64,000 nucleotides of DNA, taken from the NCBI GenBank assembly GCA_039707465.1, contig CM077648.1, positions 19,816,119-19,880,118 on the forward strand, read 5' to 3'. The number at the start of each line of letters is the position of its first letter. Position 1 is the stretch's first letter. This document shows, piece after piece, positions 10,102 through 21,247 of this stretch. Made by a program: the position numbers and the translations under genes. The notes under the pieces were generated by a model that saw nothing but the letters and a program-made list of their open reading frames with translations, searched no databases and was not told the DNA's origin. The stretch comes from Rhabdophis nuchalis (Eukaryota; Chordata; Lepidosauria; Squamata; Natricidae).

Positions 10102-11445
10102 CCCCGCGGGTTCTGTTTTAACCAAAACGGCCTGTTTTTCGCAAAAATGAGGCACACAGAGGGTTTGAGAGGCCTGCAGAGTGCTCCTGGGGGCCAGGGA
10201 GGGCATAAACTTTTTTTTTTTCTTGTTTTCATCTTTGAAACATTGGTGCATCTAATATTCTGGTGCTTCTTAGAGTCTGAAAAATACTGTTCATTTTAGA
10301 CACAAGTAATTATGCTTTTCATTCAGTCAAGATGATGGTTTGAATGGCTTTCAAGTTGTCCTTCCTTCTTTCCTTAACAATAGAGTTGCTGTCTTGGGTT
10401 ACTTAAAAAAAAACACCCAATTCTTTGGATTAAAAAAAAGTATTGTTAGAATTAAATCAAGGAACAAACTTCATAGTTTGCAAATATAGTTTACTCAATA
10501 TTCTATAGAGGCAGAATTTAAAACACTTGTAATATTTGGCTCTTCTTTTACAGAATATATGTTTGTACACACTCAGTCCTTTCAAAAGACATTAGGATGT
10601 CTGCATTGTTGAATGTGACAATGACTTTTATAAACTCACATGTTCAGGAACTTTTTAAAAAGTGTTCCCCACTGTTTCTAACTTTCTTAAGAAGTTGCCG
10701 GCCTTTGTGCCATAGAAAGTGTAACTTTAGTTATTCCTTTTGTGCAACTTCACACAGATAAGGGCTGTATGGTGAACAATGCAAACATGAAGCATCTAAC
10801 TGCAAATATTTACTTGAGTACATAATACACCTCGCTATCTGTCCAAGTGCCACATAGTGAGAGCTGACAATTTGTATCCTGCTTGGAGAATTTCACAAGA
10901 AAGGTGACAATATTTGTTTAAAGTGCTTAATTTCGGCTCAGAATGAAACCCACAGACTCTGGTATATTTTTAAGGCGTGGTGTAGGGTTTCATTGTTACC
11001 TTGCATCACCACAAAGAATATGTAAATACTGTCAACCTACCTGCAGGAGGAGCCGACTGAGTGCACAGGTGGATGGATTAACAAGGACCTTTTCCTGAGA
11101 GAGGTGAAAGCTGTTGAAAGCATTTCCTAAACCCGGGCTTGTAAAGGTTATGTTAACCTTCAGCCTTTGGAAACACTAACCATCATCATGTAAACCTCCT
11201 GCACCTGGGAAGTTGCAAACACACATTTATTTTCCTAGCCCTTTTAGGAACAACTTTTTGCAATAAAAACTTGGATGTTATCAAAGCACTCATACATCTC
11301 TTTAAAAGCATTGAATTGTGAACAATTCCAGCCAAGTGAATGATCATTTTAGGCAGCTGACCATTTTTAAAAGCAGCCATGATGCTTATCTGAGGTGCTG
11401 AATTTGAGACATCTTCTTAAAGCTGTAAGTCAGTGATGCTTGTAA

Positions 11446-11570
11446 ATTCGGCAGTTCGGCGGTTTGAATCCCTAGCGCCACGTAACGGATAAGCTCCTGT
11501 TACTTGTCCCAGCTTCTGCCAACCTAGCAGTTCGAAAGCATGTAAAAATGCAAACGGTATGCCTTTATTA
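11446..11570 (+). mobile_element. Sauria SINE, truncated first copy of a pair
   Basis: This copy starts at the box-B region (ggcggtttgaatccctagc) and stops after gtaaaaatgcaaac plus about 17 bp. It lacks the tRNA 5' head and the whole 3' tail. It abuts a nearly full copy at 11571. Both together are bracketed by cagtgatgctt(g/a)taaa at 11431-11446 and 11894-11909. Confidence 0.8.
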
Positions 11571-11893
11571 TGGGATGCAGTGGCTCAGTAGCTAAGATGC
11601 TGAGCTTGTCGATTAGAAAGGTCAGCAGTTTAGCTGTTCGAATCCCCAGTGCTGCATAATGGAATGAGCTCCCATTACTTGTCCCAGCTTCTGCTAATTT
11701 AGCAGTTCGAAAGCATGTAAAAATCTAAGTAGAAAAATAGGAACCACCTTTGGTGGGAAGGTAACAGTGTTCCGTGCACCTTCAGTGTTTGGTCAGACAG
11801 CGCTGGCTTTTTGGCTTTGAAATGGAGATGAGCACTGCCCCCTAGAGACAGGAATGACTGGCACATATGTGCGAGGGGAACCTTTACCTTTTT
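11571..11893 (+). mobile_element. Sauria SINE, near full length
   Basis: The tRNA-derived head has an A-box-like gtggctcagtagctaag and a B box gttcgaatcc. The conserved body follows (cagcttctgctaatttagca, ggtgggaaggtaacag) and the tail ends ggggaacctttacc. Sauria SINEs are RNA polymerase III transcripts mobilised by Bov-B LINE enzymes in squamates. Confidence 0.85.
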
Positions 11894-12207
11894 CAGTGAT
11901 GCTTATAAAAAGCAGCCAACAACTGTCCTCACAGAGTTAAGTGTGTTTTTCATCTTGAAACAGCTCTATATTTAAAAAAATTGAAAGGAAAGGAATTTAG
12001 GAAATATTGACATGTCCCCATATTTATAAAGGCACTTTTGAGCAAGAAAAAAAATACGCTTATCAATTTTAAAAACTGGCAAGTTTTGCTCTCATGGTAA
12101 GAAAGAGCAGTTGTGTAATTTATTTCTGTCAAAAATGTTTAGTCACTGTCCTTTTGTTAAAAACAATCTAAATATAAAAAGCACGTATTTAAAATACCTG
12201 GCTTCTA

Positions 12208-12533
12208 CAGTTAGTCCCCACTCAATGGCTACAATTGGGACAAGACCAGCAACTTTATCATTAAGTAGTTGTTAAGTGAAACCTCATATGACTGTGACAT
12301 CATTTTCTCTGCACTCATAAAGTCAATCTTTAAGCAAGACAGCATGTGACAGGAACTTGTGATTTCACTGCCAACTTCATTGATTTCCTTCATCTGAATC
12401 CAGCTGTGAAGTGAACAAATAGTGATCATTGACCATGGGAGGCTGCAATGTTTGTGGTAAAGTTATTTTCTCAGCACTCTTGTAATTTTAAATGGTCACT
12501 TAACAGGGCAGTTGTTAAGCAAGGGCTATCTGT
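12208..12533. mobile_element. 'gttaagtga' interspersed repeat
   Basis: The left end is cagttagtccccactcaatg, the right end ttaagcaagggctatctg, with gttgttaagtgaaacct and ggtcacttaacagggcagtt inside. This matches the family at 40253-40634. It is a likely non-autonomous DNA element without coding capacity. Confidence 0.55.
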
Positions 12534-12959
12534 ATTTGTTTATAATTTAACAAAAAGGTCCTACAGAAATTTTATTTATTTGTTTGTTTGTTTGTATTCT
12601 ACCTGTATTGTTTTTAGAAATGACATGTCTTTTTATCCACACAATTCTTATTTTCCCCACAACAACAATCCTGTGGGTTGGGCTGAGAGTTATTATTTGC
12701 TCTTATTAGTCAATGAGGGGATTGGAATATTAGTATTTTTTTTAAAAAAAAAACTCATTTTGGATAATCTAATCAAATGCTGTGGGATTCAAACCTACTA
12801 CTTTCATTGGATTATACCTTTAATAAATTTATACAGCCGTCCATCTCACATAAAGTGACTCTCTGGGAGGCTTACAAGCAAAATAACAAAACCATATCAC
12901 AATCTATTTTAAAAAAATCAGACATAAATAAGAAAAAGAAAAGCATAAGGAATAAAGCA

Positions 12960-14010
12960 AAAGAAGAGTAAAGCCTCATGATCAAGGACTGAGCACATGA
13001 AATTCTGCAGGCCCTATTAGCCCTTATTTCCACCTGTTCCTTATACAGGGATAGATGCACCTGTCTGGTCTTACCATTTCTTTTCTGAAAAAGGCTTTTT
13101 GATTTGATGCCCAAAGAGATATCTTTTTAAAGAACCTTTTTTAAATATATCTGTTCCAAACTCTTGGGACTGCGGCCTAACAAAGTGATTCTTAAATGTA
13201 TTTTTATTTAAATTTATTTTTACCTTATCATTTACCTTACCATAAGGAGGCTTGCTATCTTAATCGTAGTTCATGACCATCTAATTCAAATAGTTACTGG
13301 TTTTAGAGCAGAGGTCTCATTCTCGCGGCCCGCAAGCCAATTGCGGCCTGCAGGACGGTATCTTGTGGCCCCCACCATGATATGAAAGTATTAATATTAA
13401 TATAAGGAATCCCTTATGCGGCCCAGCCTCACCCAGACTCTGCCTCCAGCGGCCCCCAGGTAAATTGTTTGAGACCCCTGTTTTAGAGAATCACTCATCC
13501 AGCTCAAACAGCAGGCATCAAAGTACAATTTCAGATCTAGTAAACTCAAACCTTCTCTTTCTTTAGCATCTTGCTGATAAATATCTAATTCTTGGGTTTT
13601 TCCCCCCCTTGCCATATAAATGTAGGAATATCCTTTTGCCATTGTTGAATGGACTGTTAGTTGTTAATATTGGTAAACTCTGAAATAAAAATAACATCTT
13701 TGGTAAAAATATTCATCGTATTTACATAGATTCTGCCCAATGAGGATAATTACAAGTTATCTCATGTTTAATATCATTCCACGCAGCTACAAAATTGTTT
13801 TGAAAGTTTACAGTCATTAATGTATAACCCCAAAATATTTAACCCTTTTCTCTATCTTGAACTCACTTTCTGTTTTTTTATATGCCAAAAATAAATAACT
13901 TATCTTCTCTGTCCTATTGGTTTTTTTGTCTATACTACACAGAAGACATCTGACCCAGTAATAAATCGTACATAAATTAATGTATACATAAGGACTTTTT
14001 TTTGACACAA
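12960..14010 (-). pseudogene. L1 ORF2 C-terminal remnant, split by a hAT MITE
   Basis: The minus strand carries broken frames matching the end of L1 ORF2. From 14008 these include EFKIEKRVKYFGVI. From 13642 they include GKTQELDIYQQDAKEREGLS and LDLKLYFDACCLSW. Beyond the inserted MITE (13309-13480) comes LELDGHELRLR, like the conserved 'EGHDLRFGWHA' of L1. Several frameshifts and stops make it dead. The family is L1 by motif order, and the exact ends are uncertain. Confidence 0.75.
13309..13480. mobile_element. hAT MITE inside the L1 remnant, perfect 8-bp duplication
   Basis: The ends are cagaggtctcattctcgcgg and ttgtttgagacccctg, flanked by identical ttttagag at 13301-13308 and 13481-13488. 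The body has gcggcccgcaa and gcggcctgcagg words. It interrupts the L1 ORF2 remnant, so it is the younger of the two. Confidence 0.85.
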
Positions 14011-14108
14011 TCGGCTTCTTTCATATGGATTTTGTAGTCTTCAAAGAGGCTACAAGCCCTTTAGTAGTGAAATCTATTTACCAAATATTTCACTATTTTA
14101 ACTTGGGT

Positions 14109-14275
14109 CAGTGGTGTAATTCAGCCGGTTCTATCCAGTTTGGGCGAACTGGTAGCAGTAGCGGCGGGATGCTCCGCCCACTTGCCCAGACGTCATCACA
14201 TCCTGTTTTTGACACTGCGCATGCGTATGCTCAAATTTGTGAACTGGTAGTAAAGGTAAGTTTATTTCAATCCTG
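14109..14275. mobile_element. hAT MITE, 'ccggtt' family, shortened
   Basis: The left end is cagtggtgtaattcagccgg and the right end tttcaatcctg. The flanks acttgggt (14101-14108) and acatgggt (14276-14283) agree at 7 of 8 bases. It contains gaactggtag twice. The right terminus is eroded. Confidence 0.65.
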
Positions 14276-14953
14276 ACATGGGTGTATTGATTTAGTAGAT
14301 TTATTGCACTTTAAAAGAGTAATTCCTCCTGCCAAATAAATATGTAGATAGTGTTGTAAGGGATTTTCAGTTTAGAAGGATTGTGCCTAATCCAAAACAA
14401 GTTTTAAACTGAATTTAGGACTTACGTACAGACTTCTGAGATAAATGGTATAAACATTTCTTCAGGGCATAATTCCGTTTAAAGGTAATCACTACCAAAT
14501 TAAACTTCTTTTACTTGAGGGAATATATGTATTTTGGAATATTAAAGCAAGGGCATTTAGCATCTTATAGTTACAAATTATCATACCATATCCAGGAGCT
14601 ATGTGTTATGTTTGAAGAATATGTATATATTGAAATATATGGTATTTAAAGCCTATATCACTAGTAGTGTATCTGTTGCACGTGGCTAAAATATCAGTAG
14701 CTTGCAACAGCTGCCCACTTTAGATTCTGCCTCACTCAGGCCCAAAGGAGAAAAGGCATGGGGTGGGGAGTTGGGCAGGAAAAATGAAAGAGCAAAAACA
14801 GATGGCAGAGAAGGGAAGAACAAAAGAAAAAAAGGTGAATTAAATAGAGAGAAACGACAGTAATTTTATTGTTTCAAGTTTCTGTGTTACTCAAATTGAT
14901 TCCATCGGAAAGGTTCTCTTCACTATCTCAGTGTGGAGACTGATCATATATGT

Positions 14954-15300
14954 CAGGGATGGCGAACCTTTTTGGCACTGAGTGCCCCGACTAGCACACC
15001 CAGAAGAGAAGCTGGGCATGCGCATGCCGGAAATGAACTTCCGGTTTCCAGCATGTGCATGCTTACCGGCCAGCTAGTCTTCCAGTTACTGGCCTGAATG
15101 CATGCTTGATGATCAGATGGCCGGCGCGCATACACAAGCTGGAAACTGTAAGGCAAGCTTTTCCTGTTTCCAGCACTGCCGCATGTGCGAAGGCCAGGTG
15201 ATTGTCACACATTCATGCACTCAAGAAATCCAGAAGAAGAACGGGCGATGCCGTGCATGTCAGGCAACATGGGCACGTGTGCCATAGATTCGCCATCATG
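14954..15300. mobile_element. hAT-type MITE, 'gatggcgaacc' family
   Basis: The left end is cagggatggcgaacc and the right end ccatagattcgccatcatg, which are inverted. Relatives with clear duplications are at 41509-41878 and about 17644-18157. The core is rich in ATGCGCATGC-type words. Confidence 0.7.
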
Positions 15301-15542
15301 GATATATATTGTCCGTTGGGGATCGGAATTGAAAACCCTTTGGAAATATTTTTTTTTTGAAAAAAATATTGCAAATTGTTTAATCATGATCAATATTTAA
15401 GATACCACAACTTGTGATATCATAACTTGTGAATGGAAACTGGATAATGATATTGCTTAAACAGCTGGAAAGCTTCTGGGCTATGTCCCCCGTTTTTATA
15501 TTTAGTAAACACCTTAGTTAAAAATCACACCGTGGGCTAGGT

Positions 15543-15782
15543 CAGAGGTGGGTTCCGGTAACTTCCACTGCTGGTTTGCTCAGGGACATGCTGCCCGTGC
15601 ACACTTGATGTGCAGTATGCGTGCATCCACAGTCCTGAAAAATTGCTTTTGCGCATGCGCAGAAGGAAGAAACAAGATGGTATCACCTATGGTGCCGCCA
15701 ATAGAACCGGTTTGGGGGCGTGGGAGGCCAAGTTACTACCTACTTGGCTGAACCAGTCCGAACCGGTAGGAACACACTTCTG
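15543..15782. mobile_element. hAT MITE, 'ccggtt' family
   Basis: The ends are cagaggtgggttccgg and aaccggtaggaacacacttctg. The duplications ggctaggt (15535-15542) and agctaggt (15783-15790) agree at 7 of 8. It abuts the L2 fragment that starts at 15791. Confidence 0.75.
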
Positions 15783-15790
15783 AGCTAGGT

Positions 15791-16255
15791 ATATTCGCGA
15801 CCGCCTCTTGCCCCATACATCCCTTCGACCGATCCGCTCCCACAGAGAGGACCTTCTCACGGTACCGTCGGCCGGGCAATGCCGGTTGGCGGTGCCCAGG
15901 GGAAGAGCCTTCTCTGTAGCGGGCCCTGCCCTCTAGAACGACCTACCCCCCGATTTACGCACCATCGTGGACCTCCGCCTTTTCCGCCAACGTCTTAAAA
16001 CTCATTTATTTCATCAAGCTGGCCTAGCATAATCCCCCGTTCTGACTCTTATAGGGATAATTTTATAGGGATAATTTTATAGGGATAATTTTTAAATTTT
16101 AGAGTTTTATCAATTTTAGCACAGGGAATATTTAATTTAGTTTTTAACAATTTTGGATTTTTGTATTTTGTATGTTTTAATGATGCCTGTGCCCTGGGTC
16201 CTTTTTTAGGAGAAGGGCAGGGTATAAATTTAATAAAATAAATAAAAAATAAATA
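15791..16255 (+). mobile_element. L2-type LINE 3' end
   Basis: A degraded end of the L2 frame (gatccgctcccacagagag, then acgacctaccccccg) is followed by a 3' UTR with cagggtataaatttaataaa and an (AAAT)n tail. It is 5' truncated and contains the local triplication agggataattttat at 16050-16090. Confidence 0.75.
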
Positions 16256-16479
16256 AATAATTAAAACTTTGCCTTCTATTTTCAGGGTCTGTCAGTAATT
16301 CTATTGCATGTTGTATTTTCTCTCTCCAGATGTTTACTTTGGCTATTAAAAATACTATTGACCATAGAACACAATATACTTCATTTCATTTCATTTCTGC
16401 TTTCTTAGTTGTTTTATGGAAGATTGTAAAGTAGTAATAAACCGGTTTCCATTCAGACTTGATTGTATATTTTAAATTA

Positions 16480-16717
16480 CAAATTTTTATTAATTTTAAT
16501 CAGGGTTGGTTGGGTTTTTTCATTGTTAGGCCAAATTGTCTTATATTTCTTTTTTCTTTTTTTGGTTATTCATCTCGTCTTACTTTGTTTTCATATTGGA
16601 GATTTTGGGAAACTTTTTTTTTAACTTTTATACATTTGTTTTACTCTGGCTGTACACCGCCCTGAGTCCTTCGGGAGTAGGGCGGTATAAAAAACCAATA
16701 AAACCTAAACCTAAACC
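16480..16717 (+). mobile_element. L2-type LINE 3' UTR fragment
   Basis: It is recognised by ttttaatcagggttggttgg and the conserved end gtccttcgggagtagggcgg with a short (AACCTA)n-like tail. The copy at 27538-28606 ends the same way. A 68-bp part is duplicated at about 16812-16879. Confidence 0.7.
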
Positions 16718-16811
16718 TATATTTGCACACATGGTGCTAAAATACATCAGTATTTTTTTAATATAAAAAAATCAGGAACATTTGAATTCAATAAGCCATG
16801 ATTAAGTTTCT

Positions 16812-16879
16812 CTTTTTTTGGTTATTCATCTTGTCTTACTTTGTTTTCATATTGGAGATTGTGGGAAACTTTTTTTGAT
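16812..16879 (+). repeat. Direct repeat of part of the upstream L2 3' UTR
   Basis: The sequence from ctttttttggttattcatct to gggaaactttttt repeats about 16549-16618 with a few mismatches, about 263 bp downstream in the same orientation. A local duplication is simplest; a second very short L2 insertion is an alternative. Confidence 0.7.
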
Positions 16880-17643
16880 CTCAGTTTCCTTATTTTGACT
16901 TTGTAGAGCACCCTAGTTTTTTAATAAGATTGGAATATCAACACAAAAGTTAGGCTCCTGAGAAAAGGAAGTGTCTGGGTGGGTATTTATTTGCTTTCAG
17001 TTCATGGATCCCTGATTAATACCTGAAGTGGCTCAGTTAGAGCCTCTTTCTAATGTAATGAAATGTTGCATCTTTCATCCTGAATTCCAAGACAGTCATA
17101 ACAACATATTAGAAAATCAGACTGTTTGCCAAAAAACCCAGGGATGCTACTTCCTTGCACTTGGAAGCAGGAAACAGTATGGTAGCGCTGTAGTATAAAA
17201 CATATTGTAAGCTTAACATAAACTGGGGGGAAAAAATCCTCCACCAAAGATGTTTTTAAAAATGAATATCGGAGCCCTTGTGTAGTTTGCATAATTGTAC
17301 AGGCTATTGTAACCCAAACATTTTGGCTCTCCACCCATTGCATTTGCTTTGTGAGAGGCAGCTCTGGCTGGAGATATGCCAATTCTTCCTGTGCAAATTG
17401 AACCCACAGTCTAGATGGGAAAGCTGATTTTCCTGACTCTGATAAGTTGGATGTGGATGTTTTTTGCAATATGCTCAGCCAAAGTTAAGGATAATGTGGA
17501 GCAAACCATAGCAGGACACAGCTCATACATTCCTCCACCCTCTTTCTGATCCATTTTCTTGGCAGTCTCCAGAGCAGTAGGAATGAGGAAAAGTCACTAA
17601 CAGAAAACTCATAATAACAGTTTGTCAAATAATTGAATGTAGC

Positions 17644-18157
17644 AATGATGCATTACCTTTTTGTTGTTGCGTGCCGAAAGCATGTGGGTTCATGTGCGAT
17701 AGTGCACACGTGCACCCACACTCAAAATGCAATGCACGCATCACCACCTCTGCGTACGCCTGCACATGCGCCCTGTCCCACCAATTTTTGGCTTTCAGGT
17801 TGGTGAGGAGGATTTCCAGGTCCAAAACTTGGCCTGGGGGCCCCTTGCGTGGCACCACTGTGCCCCATTTTGCGCCTGGAAGGCAACCTGCACCAACCTG
17901 GAAGCCAAAACTGGTTGCGGGGTCACTGTGTGAGACACCAAAATGCAATGTGAGTGCTCCTGTGCATGCGCCTCATGCATGCACCCCTTGCTTGCACGCA
18001 CCCTCCGCATGAACGTGGCAAAGACCCCCAAAAAACAGCTGACCAGCGGGAGGCGTGCATGCATGCTTGGTGGAGTTGGGCTGGGGCAATGGCTGGCATG
18101 CCAGCAGAGAGGGTTCTGTGTGCCACCTGTGGCACGTGTCATAAGTTCGCCATCGTG
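17644..18157. mobile_element. hAT-type MITE, 'gatggcgaacc' family, long copy
   Basis: The left end is caatgatgcattacctttt and the right end gtcataagttcgccatcgtg. The flanks gaatgtag and gaatatag agree at 7 of 8, offset by one base on the right. The roughly 510-bp body is rich in TGCATGCG words and short overlapping frames, none of which looks like a gene. Confidence 0.6.
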
Positions 18158-18359
18158 GGAATATAGTAATAAACTTTAGAAGTTAACAAATGCTGCACAT
18201 TTGGCCTTGCTTACTCCTTTCTAGTCAAACACCAGTGGAAAATAACTCCCAAATATCAGATTTTCAGGTTCAGATGCTTTTAAATTATGAACAACGCTTA
18301 TGAGAATCATGAATATTAAAGGCTAAGTGAAATATCTTTCTCTTTTTTCTTGTATTCAG

Positions 18360-18462
18360 TACGGATGGCTATTGTTTTGCAATGGTGGAAGATGAAGATA
18401 CGGGAGGACAAAGTTTTACTACAGGTTGCATCGGTTTAGAAGGTTCTGACTTCCAATGCCGA
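18360..18462 (+). CDS. BMPR1B: BMPR1B coding exon: ectodomain, middle
   Basis: The 103-nt exon has acceptor tattcag and donor cga|gtaaga and gives residues 54-88. It opens with the last base of Ser54, then [16 protein letters not shown], ending [10 protein letters not shown]. It carries three of the ten cysteines that build the three-finger fold binding BMP/GDF ligands. Length and phase equal the human exon. The acidic loop differs from chicken and human ([10 protein letters not shown] in place of an IEEDDSG-type sequence), while [10 protein letters not shown] is invariant. Confidence 0.95.
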
Positions 18463-18688
18463 GTAAGAAAATGTTGTGAACTCAACCTGAACTTTCAGAA
18501 TCTGTCTGAATATTGTCGGGAATTAAAATATTAATGTTTTACATTATTTTACAAGGTCAAAGAAGCAAATTGAGGACATAATTACCATTAATATGAACAG
18601 CAGAAATATTCTGTTGTGTTTGACCAACAATGCTAAGGAAAGAGTGACTCAGAATTGTAAAAGTAGTAATGGTTAAGAAAGCTTGGGT

Positions 18689-19045
18689 ACAGTAGTCCTC
18701 GACTTATGACCAACATTTCCGTTGCTGAGCAAGACAGTTGTTAAGTGAATTCTGCCCCCTTTTACAACCTTTCTTGCCATAGTTATTAAATAAATCATTG
18801 CCGTTGTTTAAGTTAGTAACATGGTTTTTAAGTAAATCTGGCTTCCCCATTGACTCTGCTTGTCAGAAGATTGCAATAAGTGATGAAGATACTGCAACAG
18901 TCGTGCATACATGCCAGTTGCCAAGCATCTAAATTTTGGTCATGTGACCATAGGTCTTGTAAATGTGAAAAATGGTCATAAGTCACTTTTTTCTTTGGCG
19001 TTTTAACTGCTGTCACTAAGCAAATGGTTCTTAATTTATGTCCAC
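18689..19045. mobile_element. 'cctcgactta' interspersed repeat
   Basis: The left end is cagtagtcctcgacttatga, followed by gacagttgttaagtgaattc and ttttggtcatgtgaccatag. It is a member of the family better preserved at 40253-40634. The right end is worn. It lies in the intron just after the exon ending at 18462. Confidence 0.6.
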
Positions 19046-19533
19046 AATTGGAACTGGAATTTCTATCCTAAGTTGTCGCAGTAAACTGGCCCAGTTTTAC
19101 AACAATTTTTGTCAATCGTCAATCAAATCCAACTTGTCCAATGGGTGATTTTTGCTGGAAATTGGCAAAAAAAAGATAGCAAATCACAAGCAGGTAACTG
19201 CTGTACATTGCATCTAGCTGTAAATATCAATTTTGCATTAGTAAGATCTTCACTAAATTGGAGCCCTTGGTTTTTAATACAAACTCAAATCCTAATGTGT
19301 TTTTTTTTTTACATTTTCTCATAAGTTTTGGAATTAAACTGGACATGTAGAATAATATCCAAAAGAGTTTGATAATGATAAGCAACCTGAGTTATACGTT
19401 GTATCTGTTTTGAAATAGGTGCACACTTAATTTTTTTTAAGACGAGCATCTTGAACATTTTCTTTATGTGTTTCCTTATAGTTTAAAACTTCCATGAACT
19501 GTTTTACATAAACGTTATCTATAATTATTACAG

Positions 19534-19636
19534 GATACTCCATTGTCTCAACCAAGGAGATTAATTGCATGCTGCACAGATCAGGATTTCTGTAATAAAG
19601 ATCTTCACCCTACTCTTCCACTATTAGAACATCCAG
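19534..19636 (+). CDS. BMPR1B: BMPR1B coding exon: ectodomain, C-terminal
   Basis: The 103-nt exon has acceptor attacag and donor ccag|gtaaca and gives residues 89-122 plus one base of 123. It carries the last three ectodomain cysteines in ACC...FCNKDLHPTLP. The CNKDLHPTLP block matches human BMPR1B, confirming the paralogue. DTPLSQPRRLIACC differs from human DTPIPHQRRSIECC, and LEHP stands where human has KNR, so this membrane-proximal part is diverged. Confidence 0.95.
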
Positions 19637-20154
19637 GTAACAAAGATTACTAATCCTAATATCCAACATGTATCTTTAAAAAAAAAAAAGACTATGTAAG
19701 TTTGTTAATGATGATACAACAATGTAAGCGTTTTGTATGCTGCCCTTTTTCATTCAACCTAGGATGATTTCCTAAATAGTTTGCTCCTCTGAAATCAGGC
19801 AAACTAATCTAATAATAATATATCCTTAAAATGCAGGAATGAATTTCTTTGATGCTTGTTTCTATTTAACTAGATGACTGGTTCATATATCCCAATATCT
19901 ATAATTCAGTATGCACTCCATACAGTTTTCAGTAAAAAATGACTTCATTTTAAGGAAATGTTTTTCCTTGAAGAGTATGTGAAATTTCATTTTGTGCAGT
20001 ATATCTCCTTAGTGGACACATTCGTCTTTAGATTCTCTTTCTTTAAGCACTTACATGAGCACTTTCTTTAAGCACTTATTATTGAGTCCCACTCAATGTA
20101 ATAATTAAGTAGATGTTCAGTGCAATTTATTATTTATTTATTATTCTATTTATT

Positions 20155-20478
20155 TAATGATAGCAGTGTTCCAATATCTCAGGGGTTGCCACAAAGAAGA
20201 GGGAGTCAAACTATTCTCCAAAGCACCTGAGGGCAGGACAAGAAGCAATGGGTGGAAACTGATCAAGGGGAAAAGCAACTAAGGAGAAATTTCCTGACAG
20301 TTAGAACAATTAATCGGTGGAACAAGTTGCCTCCAGAAGTTGTGAATGCTCCAACACTGGAAGTTTTAAAGAAGAGATTGCACAACTATTTGTCTGAAAT
20401 GGTATAGGATTTCCTGCCTGATCAGAGAGGTTGGACTAGAAGACCTCCAAGGTCCCTTCCAACCCTGTTATTCTGTTA
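20155..20478 (+). mobile_element. CR1 LINE 3' end
   Basis: The C-terminal coding remnant (acagttagaacaattaatcg, encoding the LTVRTIN motif) is followed by ggttggactagaagacctcc and a (TTATTCTG)-type tail. This snake-type CR1 3' end recurs at 23635, 32548, 33905 and 48979. Confidence 0.8.
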
Positions 20479-21033
20479 TTTTAGTCTTAGGCCAGTATAA
20501 GAAGTGCCCTCAAGAGCAACAATGGGAATCTGTTTTAGGAAATAAATAAATAACGTTTGAGATAAAACTAAAATACATTTATAAAACAACCTGACTAGGA
20601 CCTGTGAGTAAAGTCTAAAAGCAACCATAGCAATCTTTGTCTTAAGTTGTAAGTATACAGTAACAGTATGACATAACATTACATAAAATGTGATACAGGT
20701 GACTGCGGCCAGATTTGAGCTAAGTGACAAAGTTGTTACGTGAGTTTTGGTCCATTTTACCACCTGTCTCCCCGCAGTTGTTAAGTGAGTCACCGCAGTT
20801 ATTAAGTTAGTAACACGGTTACAGAGTGAATCGGGCTTCTACATTGACTTTGCTTGTCAGAAAGTCACAAAAGGAAATCAAATAACCTTGGGACACTGGC
20901 ACAGTCACTAATAGGACCTGGTGGCCAACTGTCCAAATTTTAATCACGTGACCATGGAGATTGTCATAAGTGTGAAAAACATGCTGTGCTTTGCAAGGGT
21001 GTTTCCATTTTCTAAATATGAAAGAAATGTACT

Positions 21034-21247
21034 CGTTTCCCTGAAAATAAGACAGCGTCTTATTTTCTTTTGACCCCCGAAAAAAGCAGTTGGCCTTATT
21101 TTCGGGGTGCATGGTCACCTCATGGCTGCTGCGGTGTGGCAATATTTTTGGAGAGGGCTTATTTTCTGGGGAGGGGCTATTTTAGCTCATGCACTCAAAA
21201 GCCCAGTTGGACTTATTATCTGGGGAGGTCTTATTTTCAGGGAAACG
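21034..21247. mobile_element. MITE with 'gtttccctgaaaataagac' inverted ends
   Basis: The left end cgtttccctgaaaataagac and right end gtcttattttcagggaaacg are exact inverse complements over 20 bp. Length is 214 bp with no coding capacity. Diverged copies are at 28917-29107 and 62390-62614. Confidence 0.85.

Larger units (their letters stand above)
8012..10289. mobile_element. TA-type MITE split by a half-L1 insertion
   Basis: The left part (about 8012-8132) begins catacttttcggagtataag and the right part (about 10102-10289) ends gagtctgaaaaatactg. Both belong to the family at 4072-4483. Removing 8133-10101 and one copy of the 14-bp duplication rejoins a continuous MITE body, so the MITE is older than the LINE insertion. 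Exact outer ends are uncertain by a few bases. Confidence 0.7.
6918..18359 (+). other. BMPR1B: BMPR1B intron 1 (visible numbering)
   Basis: An 11.4-kb intron between phase-matched exons. It holds a TA MITE with internal tandem units, a MITE split by a half-L1, a two-copy Sauria SINE insertion, an L1 ORF2 remnant split by a hAT MITE, several other hAT MITEs and two L2 3' ends. The stretches 10290-11430 and 14290-14950 show no recognisable feature. Confidence 0.85.

Noticed and set aside
11437..11640. True tRNA genes at the tRNA-like heads of SINEs
   Set aside because: The box sequences are followed by SINE bodies and flanked by target duplications, and the cloverleaf is not preserved.
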